From: Aureispira sp. CCB-QB1
GTDB taxonomy: Bacteria; Bacteroidota; Bacteroidia; Chitinophagales; Saprospiraceae
NCBI RefSeq assembly: GCF_000724545.1
Contig: NZ_JHBV01000004.1
Span: forward strand, 1 to 64,000
Direction: 5' to 3'
Length of the DNA: 64,000 nt
In this document: piece by piece, positions 45,584 to 54,182 of the stretch
How the letters are laid out: every line of letters starts with the position of its first letter
How positions within the stretch are numbered: the stretch's first letter is position 1
The notes under the pieces: generated by a model
Seen by the model: only the letters and a program-made list of their open reading frames with translations
Databases searched by the model: none
What the model was told of the DNA's origin: nothing
Program-made: the position numbers and the translations under genes

Positions 45584-46432
45584 ATGAAAGTAGAAAAATA
45601 CTTTGCCCAACTTAAGTTATCAAATAGAATAAAATTATTTCAGTTTTTGATAGGGGCGAAAATTACAAATATTCAAAGGCACTTTAAATCTAAAACTGCT
45701 TTTGAAGAAAGTCGCACTCAATTTGCTAAATACAATGTATCGAAGGATTTTTTTGCCAATTATAACGATGCGCCTATTTCTATTGTTTTAAATAATAAGC
45801 TTACAATTACATTTTCGTATTTTTCTTATACAAGAGATGTAATTGCTCGTGTCAATAATAACGGAGTCTTTCATCTTGGATTGGAAGGTTTGTTTATCAG
45901 CGACTATGCATTGTCTTTAACAGAAAGCGAGCAGCACTTAGCAGACTGTTTAGAGGTGCCCATAGTAGGGCTTAAGTTAATAAAGAAAGAAAATGCAGAT
46001 GTGGGACTTCAAATTGATTTTAAGAACCAATCATCCTTAATTTTGGGCAATCAAGGTAAGGCTGGAATTCAACTAGGAGGGGACGACGAATTGAATGGAT
46101 TAGGATATGAAATAGTGGGTGTTAGTGACTTAGGATATGAGGGGTTATTGTGTGAGAATTTGATTGAATATGATTTAGATAAGAAGGGCAAAATATATGT
46201 CGGAGCATTAAATAATTCTATTGCTACCTTAAAAAATATAGATTATTTGAAGCAAATAAAAGAAGCTCTAAGGCAAGATGGAGTTGATATTCTAGATGTG
46301 CAACTTTTGGTTAATCAGGAAAATGAAATTAAGTTACTAGAGCCTTATGATATAAACCGCAATGGCGATACACAGGTAACAGAAAAAGTACTGGACGCCA
46401 TTATTACAAAAATACAACACCGAAAAAACTAA
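45584..46432 (+). CDS. Unknown protein resembling the C-terminus of its upstream neighbour
   Basis: A 282-residue soluble protein, no family recognised. Its last 70 residues resemble the end of the kinase-like region of the preceding protein: NIDYLKQIKEAL ... ILDVQLLVNQENEIKLLEP here against SIKSLEEIKRII ... IDDLQFLIQKDGRLVVADP there. The D-x-Q motif and hydrophobic pattern agree, while the DFG-position aspartate is replaced (LLEPYD). It may therefore be a degenerate kinase-like partner, for example an immunity or regulatory protein. It begins 5 nt after the large gene, so coexpression is almost certain. Confidence 0.6.
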   Translation: MKVEKYFAQLKLSNRIKLFQFLIGAKITNIQRHFKSKTAFEESRTQFAKYNVSKDFFANYNDAPISIVLNNKLTITFSYFSYTRDVIARVNNNGVFHLGLEGLFISDYALSLTESEQHLADCLEVPIVGLKLIKKENADVGLQIDFKNQSSLILGNQGKAGIQLGGDDELNGLGYEIVGVSDLGYEGLLCENLIEYDLDKKGKIYVGALNNSIATLKNIDYLKQIKEALRQDGVDILDVQLLVNQENEIKLLEPYDINRNGDTQVTEKVLDAIITKIQHRKN

Positions 46433-46509
46433 GTACGTTACCAAGAGATCCTATTTTAGGCATCAAAATATACCATTTAATCAAGGCCTAAATCGTTAAT
46501 TATCCATTA

Positions 46510-46998
46510 GTGAGTTTGTTCCGAAATTATAAAGAGTATAAAAGTATATTTTTTCAAAATGATGTTACAGAGTTATCCAAAGAACATCAGGAAAAAAGAT
46601 TTGTTAGAGCCTATTTTGATGCATCTTTGGATACAAAGGTGACAGAAAGTTGGTCGAATAGAAAGGTGATAAAAGTATTTTATCATGAAATTAACCATAT
46701 AAAACAGGTTCATTCTTTTCATAAAGCACATTATGCGACCTTACCTTTTAGTTTGTTTCAAATCAAAAATAGCCATACATTTTTTGTGGAAAATTATAAA
46801 AATTTTGAATTTCAATCCTTAGAAATTTTTAGATTTGATGCGTTTGGTCGAGAAATAGAAGCCTTGCTTTTTCTTAAAGATTTTAGTTTGTCTCAATACA
46901 ATGAGTCTATTTATGAAAATGATGACGATGAATTGCCCATAAAGGAAAAGTTATTCTATCCTAATATCTGGAAAATTCATGAAGAAGATATGGACTAA
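46510..46998 (+). CDS. Unknown 162-residue protein
   Basis: No family recognised. It starts with GTG (46510); no in-frame ATG gives a better start. The protein is rich in aromatic residues and acidic at the end (YENDDDELPIKEK, HEEDMD). Beta-strand and helix alternation (KVIKVFYHEINHIKQVHSF, LEIFRFDAFGREIEALLFL) suggests a small alpha/beta fold, with a possible HEINH-like zinc pattern that is probably chance. It lies 77 nt after the 282-residue gene and 81 nt before the PP2C gene. Size and place fit a small immunity protein or chaperone of the large protein, which is inference. Confidence 0.55.
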   Translation: MSLFRNYKEYKSIFFQNDVTELSKEHQEKRFVRAYFDASLDTKVTESWSNRKVIKVFYHEINHIKQVHSFHKAHYATLPFSLFQIKNSHTFFVENYKNFEFQSLEIFRFDAFGREIEALLFLKDFSLSQYNESIYENDDDELPIKEKLFYPNIWKIHEEDMD

Positions 46999-47079
46999 TT
47001 AAACCCCAAAGGGCTCCATAGAATAGTTGTTGGAGGACAACAACTACACAAGAAAATAACATTACAAGACATAAAAACG

Positions 47080-47802
47080 ATGCGCTATATAGATTCATTC
47101 AACATTACAGACGCTCATATCATTGGTAAAAGCCATCAACGATTGTTATACAACAATCAAGATGCTTTTAGTTGGGGAAGTAATGCTTCTCTGACAGTAG
47201 GAGTCGTTTGCGACGGCTGTGGCTCTCGACCGAATAGTGAAGTAGGGGCAAAATTAGGAGCTAGATTTATTACCAATTATCTACTTAAAAATGCTTCGAA
47301 TCCAAGTTTTGAAATAAGTCAACTACAGACCGCATTGGAAGCCTTTATGCTTAGAATAGCCCAACAACTAGCCGATGATTCGCAAGATGATTGGAAAGAA
47401 GTTCTTCGGGACTATTTTCTATTTACAATAGTAGGTTTTGTTGCGAATAGCGCAGGAGTTACCTTTTTTTCTATGGGAGATGGAGTTATTTTGCACGATA
47501 CTACTTGGGTGGATTTGTCTACCAATAATAAGCCCAATTATTTATGTTATAACTTGTTGAAATCTCAATTAGGCTTACAGTTTAAGACGTTTTATCAAGC
47601 CAATCCTATTCAAAGAATATTAATTGCAACCGATGGTCTTCAGGATATATTGGAGTCATTGACAGCAAAAAAAGCTTTTGAGAATTGTCTCAATAGAAAG
47701 GACCTATTTGATAGCCCTATTGTTTTTAATCAATTGTTGATGACGGATTTTTTGGAATGGATTTATGATGATACTACTTTGATTTTTATGCAGCAGAAGT
47801 GA
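47080..47802 (+). CDS. PP2C-family protein phosphatase
   Basis: A 240-residue metal-dependent Ser/Thr phosphatase. Motifs in order: NNQDAF (D28), VVCDGCGS (D45-G46), a glycine-rich FFSMGDGVI in place of the usual GDSR, IATDGLQDIL, and YDDTTLIF, giving the acidic residues that hold two Mn2+/Mg2+ ions. No membrane segment or signal peptide, so it acts in the cytoplasm. Position behind a protein with a kinase-like end suggests it removes phosphates added by that protein. It may alternatively act as a regulator, as PppA does with PpkA in type VI secretion. Start ATG at 47080. Confidence 0.85.
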   Translation: MRYIDSFNITDAHIIGKSHQRLLYNNQDAFSWGSNASLTVGVVCDGCGSRPNSEVGAKLGARFITNYLLKNASNPSFEISQLQTALEAFMLRIAQQLADDSQDDWKEVLRDYFLFTIVGFVANSAGVTFFSMGDGVILHDTTWVDLSTNNKPNYLCYNLLKSQLGLQFKTFYQANPIQRILIATDGLQDILESLTAKKAFENCLNRKDLFDSPIVFNQLLMTDFLEWIYDDTTLIFMQQK

Positions 47803-47842
47803 CAATGATAAGGATGTTATTATCCTTCTTAATAGGTAAAAT

Positions 47843-49696
47843 ATGAAACAACTAATCACTATTATTAGTGTGTTTATAATACAAATAGGTTATAGTCAAG
47901 ACTGTGTCTCAGATATTCCTTACGAACCTTGTTCTTGGGAGTTCAACGCTTGTTATTATAAGGAAAAAATGCCTTCTTATAAGCATCAAAAAGTAGTTGA
48001 TATCAGCAACTTTTTATTTATAGAAGATTGTGCTGCTTGCTGCTCAACAGATTTTCAATTGGATACGATTGCGTCTAATTTTGTACAAGATTTGCCAGAA
48101 ATTGAAGTGTTAAAATTGCCCTTAGTAAGCCAGTTTCCTAAACATGTCAATGCATTAAAAAGCTTAAAGAAGGTCGTTCAATATCCTTTTGAATCTTTAA
48201 CATCTAACCAGTACTTTTATACCGAACTGCCTTCAATCCCTACTGCTTTGTGGAACACAAAAACATTAGAAGAGTTAACCATCTATACGACACAATTGCC
48301 AGTTGAAATTCAACAATTAAATCGTTTGCGATATTTAGAATTGCATCTTGAAAATCATCGTTCAAGCAAAGCCGTTTTACCTATTTCTACTACATGGAAG
48401 GGGCTAACAAACTTAGAAAAGGTTCGTCTATATGCAACGACTTTAAATACAAAAGATATCGAATCGCTATCTGGTTTGAGTGGCTTAACTTCTTTTGGTC
48501 TGTCAACGAATCATAAAGTAGATCATTTTGTTGATGCTTGTTTGGAGGCTTTGAGGTCGAATAGTTCAACACTTCAAGAATTATTTTTAACGACGAATAC
48601 TTACCGATACCAGACATTTTATAGACCTCATTTGAGGGGGAAAACGCTCTCTATAGATGCAGAAAAGGAGTGGCACAATGAGGAAGAAAAATCTATACTA
48701 ACAACCACAATTTTTCCTCAGTTAACCCAATTATCTTTAAAGGATTGTTCCCTATCCAATTTTGCTTTTAATAGCACCTATTTGCCCCAATTACAAATAC
48801 TAGATTTGAGTTTGAATCGCTTGTCAAACATAAAGATAGAGGCGGGGGAGGCTGCTATTTTAAAACAGTTGAATTTGTCGTATAATTATTTGACGACCTT
48901 GCCAAATTCTATTGCAAAATTAATTCATTTAGAAGAACTTGATTTGAGAGGAAATCCAATACTAGGTTTGCCGAAAGGAATAGAAAAAATGCCTTCTTTA
49001 AAAAGAGTTTTAGTAGATGATAGAACGTCTTTATCTGCAATTATAGCTCTAAAAGAGCAATTGGGAGAAAAGTTGATAGAATCAAAAACTAAACTTTATG
49101 ATAATCAAGGAACTGGCTGGATGAGTGATCATTTTTTAGAGCTTAAAAATTCGCTTAAAAGAGATTTTTCGAATCAAAAATGGGACAATAAACTACCATT
49201 AAAAGAATTTGAATGGGTGGAAAGTATTTCTTTAGCTAAGAATAATTTGGAGAAGATACCGCAGCAAGTTTTTATTAGTGAAAATTTGAAGTATTTAGAT
49301 TTGAGTGATAACCAATTGAAAGGAAAATTGCCAGTAAAAGTTGCTCAACTGCGGGAATTAAAGGGGCTAGTATTGGCGAAAAATTATTTGCAAAAATTGC
49401 CTTGTTCAATAGAGAAAATAAAGCATTTGAAGCGTTTGGATTTATCGTTTAATTGCTTGATAAATTTGCCTACCACTATTGCAAAATTGAGCAATTTGGA
49501 ATACCTTTCGTTAGTTCAAAATCCTATCCAAACACTTCCCAAAGAGATACAAAATTTGAAGCAAATAAAAGAAATTCGCATTAGTAGGGATCTACCTGAT
49601 GGGCTAAAAAAACAACTTCAGCAGTGGTTTGGTAAAGAACGGGTGGTGGTGGTTACTGATGCTCCTGTTTTGATAGGAACTCCAGATATGGAATAG
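47843..49696 (+). CDS. Secreted leucine-rich-repeat protein
   Basis: A 617-residue protein with signal peptide (MKQLITIISVFIIQIGYSQ) and a cysteine-rich N-cap (DCVSDIPYEPCSW and later EDCAACCSTD). Leucine-rich repeats occur from about residue 130 to the end. The clearest are LKYLDLSDNQLKGKLPVKVA, LKGLVLAKNYLQKLPCSIE, LKRLDLSFNCLINLPTTIA and LEYLSLVQNPIQTLPKEI. No T9SS domain or lipobox is visible, so it is periplasmic or exported by an unseen route. LRR proteins bind other proteins. It starts 40 nt after the PP2C gene on the same strand and may belong to the same transcript, but its exported nature sets it apart. Confidence 0.87.
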   Translation: MKQLITIISVFIIQIGYSQDCVSDIPYEPCSWEFNACYYKEKMPSYKHQKVVDISNFLFIEDCAACCSTDFQLDTIASNFVQDLPEIEVLKLPLVSQFPKHVNALKSLKKVVQYPFESLTSNQYFYTELPSIPTALWNTKTLEELTIYTTQLPVEIQQLNRLRYLELHLENHRSSKAVLPISTTWKGLTNLEKVRLYATTLNTKDIESLSGLSGLTSFGLSTNHKVDHFVDACLEALRSNSSTLQELFLTTNTYRYQTFYRPHLRGKTLSIDAEKEWHNEEEKSILTTTIFPQLTQLSLKDCSLSNFAFNSTYLPQLQILDLSLNRLSNIKIEAGEAAILKQLNLSYNYLTTLPNSIAKLIHLEELDLRGNPILGLPKGIEKMPSLKRVLVDDRTSLSAIIALKEQLGEKLIESKTKLYDNQGTGWMSDHFLELKNSLKRDFSNQKWDNKLPLKEFEWVESISLAKNNLEKIPQQVFISENLKYLDLSDNQLKGKLPVKVAQLRELKGLVLAKNYLQKLPCSIEKIKHLKRLDLSFNCLINLPTTIAKLSNLEYLSLVQNPIQTLPKEIQNLKQIKEIRISRDLPDGLKKQLQQWFGKERVVVVTDAPVLIGTPDME

Positions 49697-49780
49697 GTGT
49701 TATTGAAATTTGATGTTTCTCTAAAATAATGACCTCTCTAGGACTTTTTAACGTGTCTTACAGGAAGTATATGGTTGCTT

Positions 49781-51202
49781 TTACTTTCCGATACAAAAAG
49801 AAGAAAAAATATTCCCCAACAAATCATCCGTAGAGATTTCGCCAGTAATTTCACCCAAGTAATTTAAAGCGTGGCGAATGTCCATGGCTAAAAAATCGTT
49901 AGAAATGCCAATTCCCAATCCTTCCAAAACAGCATCCAAAGACTGTAGAGCAGATTGAAGCGCTTCGTAGTGGCGAGAATTAGAGACAATGCTACTATCC
50001 TGTTGCAATTGCCCAGAAGCGACCAAGTCAAAAAGCAATTGTTTGAGCTGGTCAATTTGCGTTTTGTCCTTGGCAGAAAGCGATAGAGTAGTGTATGGCG
50101 TCGTCAAATTTTGTGTAACTTTTTCTAGAGTATCGTTCTTTTCAAGAGAGGATGGAGCTTGATTTTGAGAATGCAAATCTGCTTTGTTGGCAACAACAAT
50201 GATATTCATATCCGCTGTCGCCAATTTTTGAAGATCAGCTTGTGCCTCTAAAGGGCTTAATGTCGTTTGGTCGTAGACGTAAATTAGAATGGCAGATTTG
50301 GCAACCTGTTCCAACGTTTTTTCGACCCCAATAGCCTCTATTTGGTCGGTTGCTTCTCGAATGCCTGCGGTATCAATTAAGCGATATTGAACCCCTTGAA
50401 TATTGAGTATTTCTTCGATGGTATCCCTTGTTGTTCCCGCAATGTCAGAAACAATGGCTCGTTCTTCATTGAGCAGAGCGTTTAGAAGCGTTGATTTTCC
50501 TGCATTGGGGCGACCAGCCAATACCGTATGGACGCCATGTTTGATGGCATTGCCCAATTGAAAGGAATCTAAAAGGCGCTTGATAATCCGAACAATTTGT
50601 TGAACGAGTTCTTGCAGTTTTTCTCTATTGGCAAATTCTACATCTTCCTCACCAAAATCCAATTCTAGTTCTATCATGGAGGCAAAATGAATTAATTCGC
50701 TTCGGAGCTCCTTAATTTGATCCGAAAAACCTCCCCGCATTTGAGACAAAGCCAATTGGTGTGCTGATTCAGATTCGGCAGCAATTAAATCAGCCACAGC
50801 TTCAGCTTGAGACAAGTCCATTTGACCATTCAAAAAAGCACGCAATGTAAATTCCCCTTCTCTAGCCATTCTAGCACCTTTGCGAATAAACAGTTCAATC
50901 AGTTGTTGCTGAATATAACGAGAACCATGACAAGAAACCTCTATAACATCCTCCTTTGTGTAAGAATGTGGGTTTTTAAAAACAGAAACTAAAGCTTGAT
51001 CAATGATTTTATTTTGTTCATCGCGAATATATCCCAAATGAATCGTATGAGAATCAACTTGTTGTAAGTCTTTAGCTTGAAAGACTTCATTGGTAATTGA
51101 GATAGCTTGGTTGCCAGAAAGGCGGACAATTCCAATAGCGCCACTACCAGCAGGAGTAGCTAAGGCAACTATAGTGTCTTGGAGATCAATGAAGTTGTAC
51201 AA
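49781..51202 (-). CDS. mnmE: tRNA modification GTPase MnmE
   Basis: A 473-residue GTPase that with MnmG installs carboxymethylaminomethyl groups on U34 of certain tRNAs. The N-terminal folate-binding domain opens DTIVALATPAGSGAIGIVRLSG. GTPase motifs are AGRPNAGKSTLLN, SDIAGTTRDT, IDTAGIRE and VVANKADL, and the catalytic C-terminal end is FSSFCIGK. Length is normal. It is a single minus-strand gene convergent with the LRR gene. Confidence 0.97.
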   Translation of the reverse strand: MYNFIDLQDTIVALATPAGSGAIGIVRLSGNQAISITNEVFQAKDLQQVDSHTIHLGYIRDEQNKIIDQALVSVFKNPHSYTKEDVIEVSCHGSRYIQQQLIELFIRKGARMAREGEFTLRAFLNGQMDLSQAEAVADLIAAESESAHQLALSQMRGGFSDQIKELRSELIHFASMIELELDFGEEDVEFANREKLQELVQQIVRIIKRLLDSFQLGNAIKHGVHTVLAGRPNAGKSTLLNALLNEERAIVSDIAGTTRDTIEEILNIQGVQYRLIDTAGIREATDQIEAIGVEKTLEQVAKSAILIYVYDQTTLSPLEAQADLQKLATADMNIIVVANKADLHSQNQAPSSLEKNDTLEKVTQNLTTPYTTLSLSAKDKTQIDQLKQLLFDLVASGQLQQDSSIVSNSRHYEALQSALQSLDAVLEGLGIGISNDFLAMDIRHALNYLGEITGEISTDDLLGNIFSSFCIGK

Positions 51203-51371
51203 AGTGAAGTGTATTATAAATAAAGAACAAGGTATCGATTTTTATAGCTATTGAATGGTCTTCTATACCTTGAATAAATGAAAAATAATTCAAGAACAAA
51301 GTTAAAACTAAAAACTTAAACTAGGAATGAATTGCTCTAAAAACAATGGAACGCCAATTTTGTACGAAGTA

Positions 51372-51716
51372 CTATTCTTTCCATTCAATATAGGTAACCT
51401 TCAAGTTTTCAATACGAATTTGAACCCAAGCCTGTTTGTTCGAGCCATCACTAGTCTGGTAAGCAACTTTTCTATAGACTGTTTCATTGTTTTGGTAGCC
51501 TAGGTTTTGGTATAAATTATCCCCTTGATGGTCATAATACTCGTCTTCAAAGGGACCCGAATTATTGGGTCTATCTACGCCGACCAATAAACCATTTTTT
51601 TTGTCCAGGAAATCATTGATTACAGCATGAATAAGTTTATTTTTTTGACCATTTCTATACAACGAAAAAGTCCCTAGTATAGCAATCAAGCCCAGTACAA
51701 AAAATCCTACTTCCAT
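51372..51716 (-). CDS. Small membrane-anchored protein
   Basis: A 114-residue protein with one N-terminal membrane helix (VGFFVLGLIAILGTFSLY) and a soluble part. YDHQGDNLYQNLGYQNNETV and the final strands QAWVQIRIENLKVTYIEWKE suggest a small beta-rich domain outside or inside the membrane. No family recognised. It starts 6 nt downstream of the 163-residue gene, so the two are cotranscribed and may act together. Confidence 0.6.
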   Translation of the reverse strand: MEVGFFVLGLIAILGTFSLYRNGQKNKLIHAVINDFLDKKNGLLVGVDRPNNSGPFEDEYYDHQGDNLYQNLGYQNNETVYRKVAYQTSDGSNKQAWVQIRIENLKVTYIEWKE

Positions 51717-51722
51717 TCTTAT

Positions 51723-52214
51723 TTAAATCGGTTTAATACTTTTTATAATTTTGTCTAGCACCTTATTATTTTTTTGTAAGGTTTGCTCATGTCCCATCCC
51801 CAAGACCAATAATACATTTTGTGGACTATCTACAATAAACACTCCTAATTGGACTGGACTACCATTAATGCTACCTTCTAATTCAGATACAACTCCCATC
51901 ATCCCATTTAACTCTATAATTTCGGGTTCTGTCGTAATATTAGGCTGTGTCAATTGAGTCTGAATAATTGCTTCCAACTCAATTAGGGCTTCTTCTATTT
52001 GATCAGCTTCCATGATAGAAAACGTAATTGATAGAGAACCATCATCATTTTGCAATGTTGCTACTTTATCTTCCTCGTCTATTTGCCACTCATTGGGATA
52101 CCAAAATTCGACTTGAGCAGCTTGATAAGTGTATAAATTGCGTTTGATTTGAGCCTGCAAACCAGTATTCATTAGTATAAAACTAAACAAAAAGATACAA
52201 AAAAAAGTTTTCAT
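51723..52214 (-). CDS. Exported PsbP/DUF1795-like protein
   Basis: A 163-residue protein with signal peptide (MKTFFCIFLFSFILMNTGLQ then AQ). The mature domain AAQVEFWYPNEWQIDEEDKV, ITFSIMEADQIEEALIELE and NGMMGVVSELEGSINGSPV has the strand-helix order of PsbP / DUF1795-like folds. The activity is unknown. It is the first gene of a pair with the small membrane protein 6 nt downstream. About 400 nt without a gene lie upstream. Confidence 0.65.
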   Translation of the reverse strand: MKTFFCIFLFSFILMNTGLQAQIKRNLYTYQAAQVEFWYPNEWQIDEEDKVATLQNDDGSLSITFSIMEADQIEEALIELEAIIQTQLTQPNITTEPEIIELNGMMGVVSELEGSINGSPVQLGVFIVDSPQNVLLVLGMGHEQTLQKNNKVLDKIIKSIKPI

Positions 52215-52532
52215 TGGTATTTTTGTGGTGGACTAAATTTTAAGATATTATCATAACAATGATTGAACGGAATGTATGAGAAGCGAACTATGCTGCTTTT
52301 TTTCTTCATCAAAAAAGCAAAACAGAGGTTACGCGTCTTTTGATGATAGGTTAGATAAAGGAAAAAAGGCTATAGCAAACCAATTGTTTTATTCTTAATA
52401 AGAATTACATTCGTGATAATCATTAATACATAGCCAATAACACAAATTTTATTCCTATCGTTTTAGTAAGTCGATATTTTATTGAAGGATGATTGTTTGT
52501 AGTAATTGCACTGTTAGCTATTGTCTTTAAGT
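52215..52532. other. Intergenic stretch
   Basis: About 320 nt of AT-rich sequence between the exported-protein pair and a palindrome downstream of galE. No gene, promoter pair or repeat was recognised. Confidence 0.4.
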
Positions 52533-52566
52533 ATTCAACCTTATTGATCAATCAATAAGGTTGAAT
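52533..52566 (-). terminator. Long perfect palindrome downstream of galE
   Basis: Two 16-bp arms (52533-52548 and 52551-52566) are exact reverse complements around a 2-nt centre. It lies 65 nt past the galE stop. There is no T-run on either strand, so it may be a stabilising 3' hairpin, a protein-binding operator or a terminator without a classical tail. Confidence 0.5.
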
Positions 52567-52630
52567 TTAGCCATAATGGGAAAGCAAGTGCTTGCCAGCT
52601 AGAATGAAATGGTGGAAAGTAATAAAAGAG

Positions 52631-53662
52631 CTATTGTTTTACAAAAGTAGATCCATTTTGAAACCATTGCCAAGCAGTAGACAGGATGTCGTCAACATTA
52701 TATTTTGGCGTCCAGCCCAACAGTTTGTTTGCTTTTGAGTAGTCAGAATAGATGGCCGAAACGTCACCTGCTCTACGAGGACCAATTTTGTAATCTAATT
52801 TTTGCCCAGTCGCTTTGTCAAAGGCGGTAATTAATTCTAAGACAGAAATACCTTTCCCTATGCCTACATTAAAGGCTTCACAATTAGCATTATTTTTATT
52901 GTTAAGCAAATATTGTAAGGATTTTGTATGCGCATTACCAACATCCATAACATGGATATAGTCTCGGATGCAGCTACCATCTCTAGTGTCGTGATCATTG
53001 CCTGTAACCGTAAACTGATCTCTAGCTCCTGTTAATGCTTCCATCAAAATTGGAACAACATTGTAGGCTCCCGCTTGAGGAATTTCTCCCATCAAACCAC
53101 TAGGATGGGCACCCGCAGGGTTGAAATAACGCAATAAGATGCTATTAATGTTAGGATTGGCAACAGAAAAATCTTCAATAATTCTCTCCGCCATTTGTTT
53201 GGTACTAGCATAAGGACTTTCTGCTCTTGACATAGGAGTGTCTTCCGTTACAGGTAGAACAGAGGTGTTGCCATAAATAGAACAAGAAGAAGAGAATATA
53301 AAGTTAGGAATCTGATACTGATGAATGCAAGTTAATACATTGAGCAAACTGTTTAGGTTGTTCTGATAGTATTTTAATGGTTCTTGAACCGATTCAGGCA
53401 CACTTTTGTATGCTGCAAAATGTATGATGCCGACAATATCTTGATGTGATTCGAAGACCGTTTTAATGGCTTCTAAATTGCAAAGGTCAACAGCATAGTT
53501 AGGAATCGTTTTACCTGTAATTTGGGCAACAACATCCAAAATTTCAGGATTAGATCGGACATTGTTGTCGATAGAAATTACATCAAAACCATTTTCTACT
53601 AAATCAATAATGGTGTGACTACCAATATAACCACACCCACCAGTTACCAATATTTTAGACAT
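52631..53662 (-). CDS. galE: UDP-glucose 4-epimerase
   Basis: A 343-residue short-chain dehydrogenase-type epimerase interconverting UDP-glucose and UDP-galactose in the cytoplasm. NAD binding is by VTGGCGYIGSHT at the N-terminus; HFAAYKSVPESV, SSSCSIYG and the catalytic YxxxK in SPYASTKQ follow. LRYFNPAGAHPSG and GDVSAIYSDYSKA are further family motifs. It is a single gene. The product could feed the surface glycans made elsewhere in the window. Confidence 0.95.
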   Translation of the reverse strand: MSKILVTGGCGYIGSHTIIDLVENGFDVISIDNNVRSNPEILDVVAQITGKTIPNYAVDLCNLEAIKTVFESHQDIVGIIHFAAYKSVPESVQEPLKYYQNNLNSLLNVLTCIHQYQIPNFIFSSSCSIYGNTSVLPVTEDTPMSRAESPYASTKQMAERIIEDFSVANPNINSILLRYFNPAGAHPSGLMGEIPQAGAYNVVPILMEALTGARDQFTVTGNDHDTRDGSCIRDYIHVMDVGNAHTKSLQYLLNNKNNANCEAFNVGIGKGISVLELITAFDKATGQKLDYKIGPRRAGDVSAIYSDYSKANKLLGWTPKYNVDDILSTAWQWFQNGSTFVKQ

Positions 53663-53759
53663 TTCTAAAAGGTATCAATTTTCTTGTAAACAAAAAATTT
53701 AAGTAATTACTAAACAGGACACAGTGTATTCAATACATGCAAATACTATATAGTATTGC

Positions 53760-53820
53760 TAGTTCGTTGATTTTTACCAAAAAGATAAAAAAGTACATTC
53801 GTAAATTAAAACAAACTAAA
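53760..53820. repeat. Intergenic repeat element, partial copy C
   Basis: TAGTTCGTTGA (53760-53770) followed by TTTTTACCAAAAAGATAAAA matches the reverse complement of the right end of copy B for about 36 nt, apart from a gap of roughly 7 nt. No matching inverted end was found downstream, so the copy seems truncated or decayed. It lies in the 228-nt gap upstream of galE. Confidence 0.6.
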
Positions 53821-53889
53821 GTAGGGAATGTGCTGCGAACCTGTAAGAACCTAAATTATATTTTAATAATGGATTACTTGTCGTGTTAC

Positions 53890-54012
53890 TTACTTACTAA
53901 TTTCTAGTGAAAAGTTACTAGGACATCCTTGCTGGGTTCTACAACTGCTCATACCTACTACCATGGCGATTGCTAATAAAACCACAACTATTTTCTTTGC
54001 AGCTAATTTCAT
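53890..54012 (-). CDS. Micro-lipoprotein, 40 residues
   Basis: A minus-strand frame with ATG at 54012 encodes MKLAAKKIVVVLLAIAMVVG followed by the lipobox MSSC and a 16-residue tail with one more cysteine (RTQQGCPSN, then FSLEISK). Twin lysines, a hydrophobic core and the G-M-S-S-C end form a classic lipoprotein signal; C24 would be lipidated, leaving a 17-residue peptide. The gene 71 nt upstream encodes a shorter relative, so this is unlikely to be chance. Function unknown. Confidence 0.65.
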   Translation of the reverse strand: MKLAAKKIVVVLLAIAMVVGMSSCRTQQGCPSNFSLEISK

Positions 54013-54083
54013 ACTTGAACTATTTTATTTATTGTGTTAATTGATTTGTCTGGGAATGGTTTTAACGAAGTGTTGGAGATGGG

Positions 54084-54182
54084 CTACCAATGAGGACAAC
54101 CGCAACCAGCTTTACAGCCTGTCATTCCAACAACAAGCACCAAGGCAACAAATAGAACTAAAAGCTTTTTTGTATTTTTCAT
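54084..54182 (-). CDS. Micro-lipoprotein, 32 residues
   Basis: A minus-strand frame with ATG at 54182 encodes MKNTKKLLVLFVALVLVVGM followed by TGC and the tail KAGCGCPHW. The lipobox is GMTGC (C23 lipidated), leaving a ten-residue peptide with three cysteines in all. Signal layout and the shared V-V-G-M-x-x-C plus C-P ending match the 40-residue gene 71 nt downstream. The short cysteine-rich tail could bind metal or form disulfides. Function unknown. Confidence 0.65.
   Translation of the reverse strand: MKNTKKLLVLFVALVLVVGMTGCKAGCGCPHW

Noticed and set aside
46693-46710. HEINH in the 162-residue protein as a zinc protease motif
   Set aside because: No supporting third ligand or family context; probably chance.
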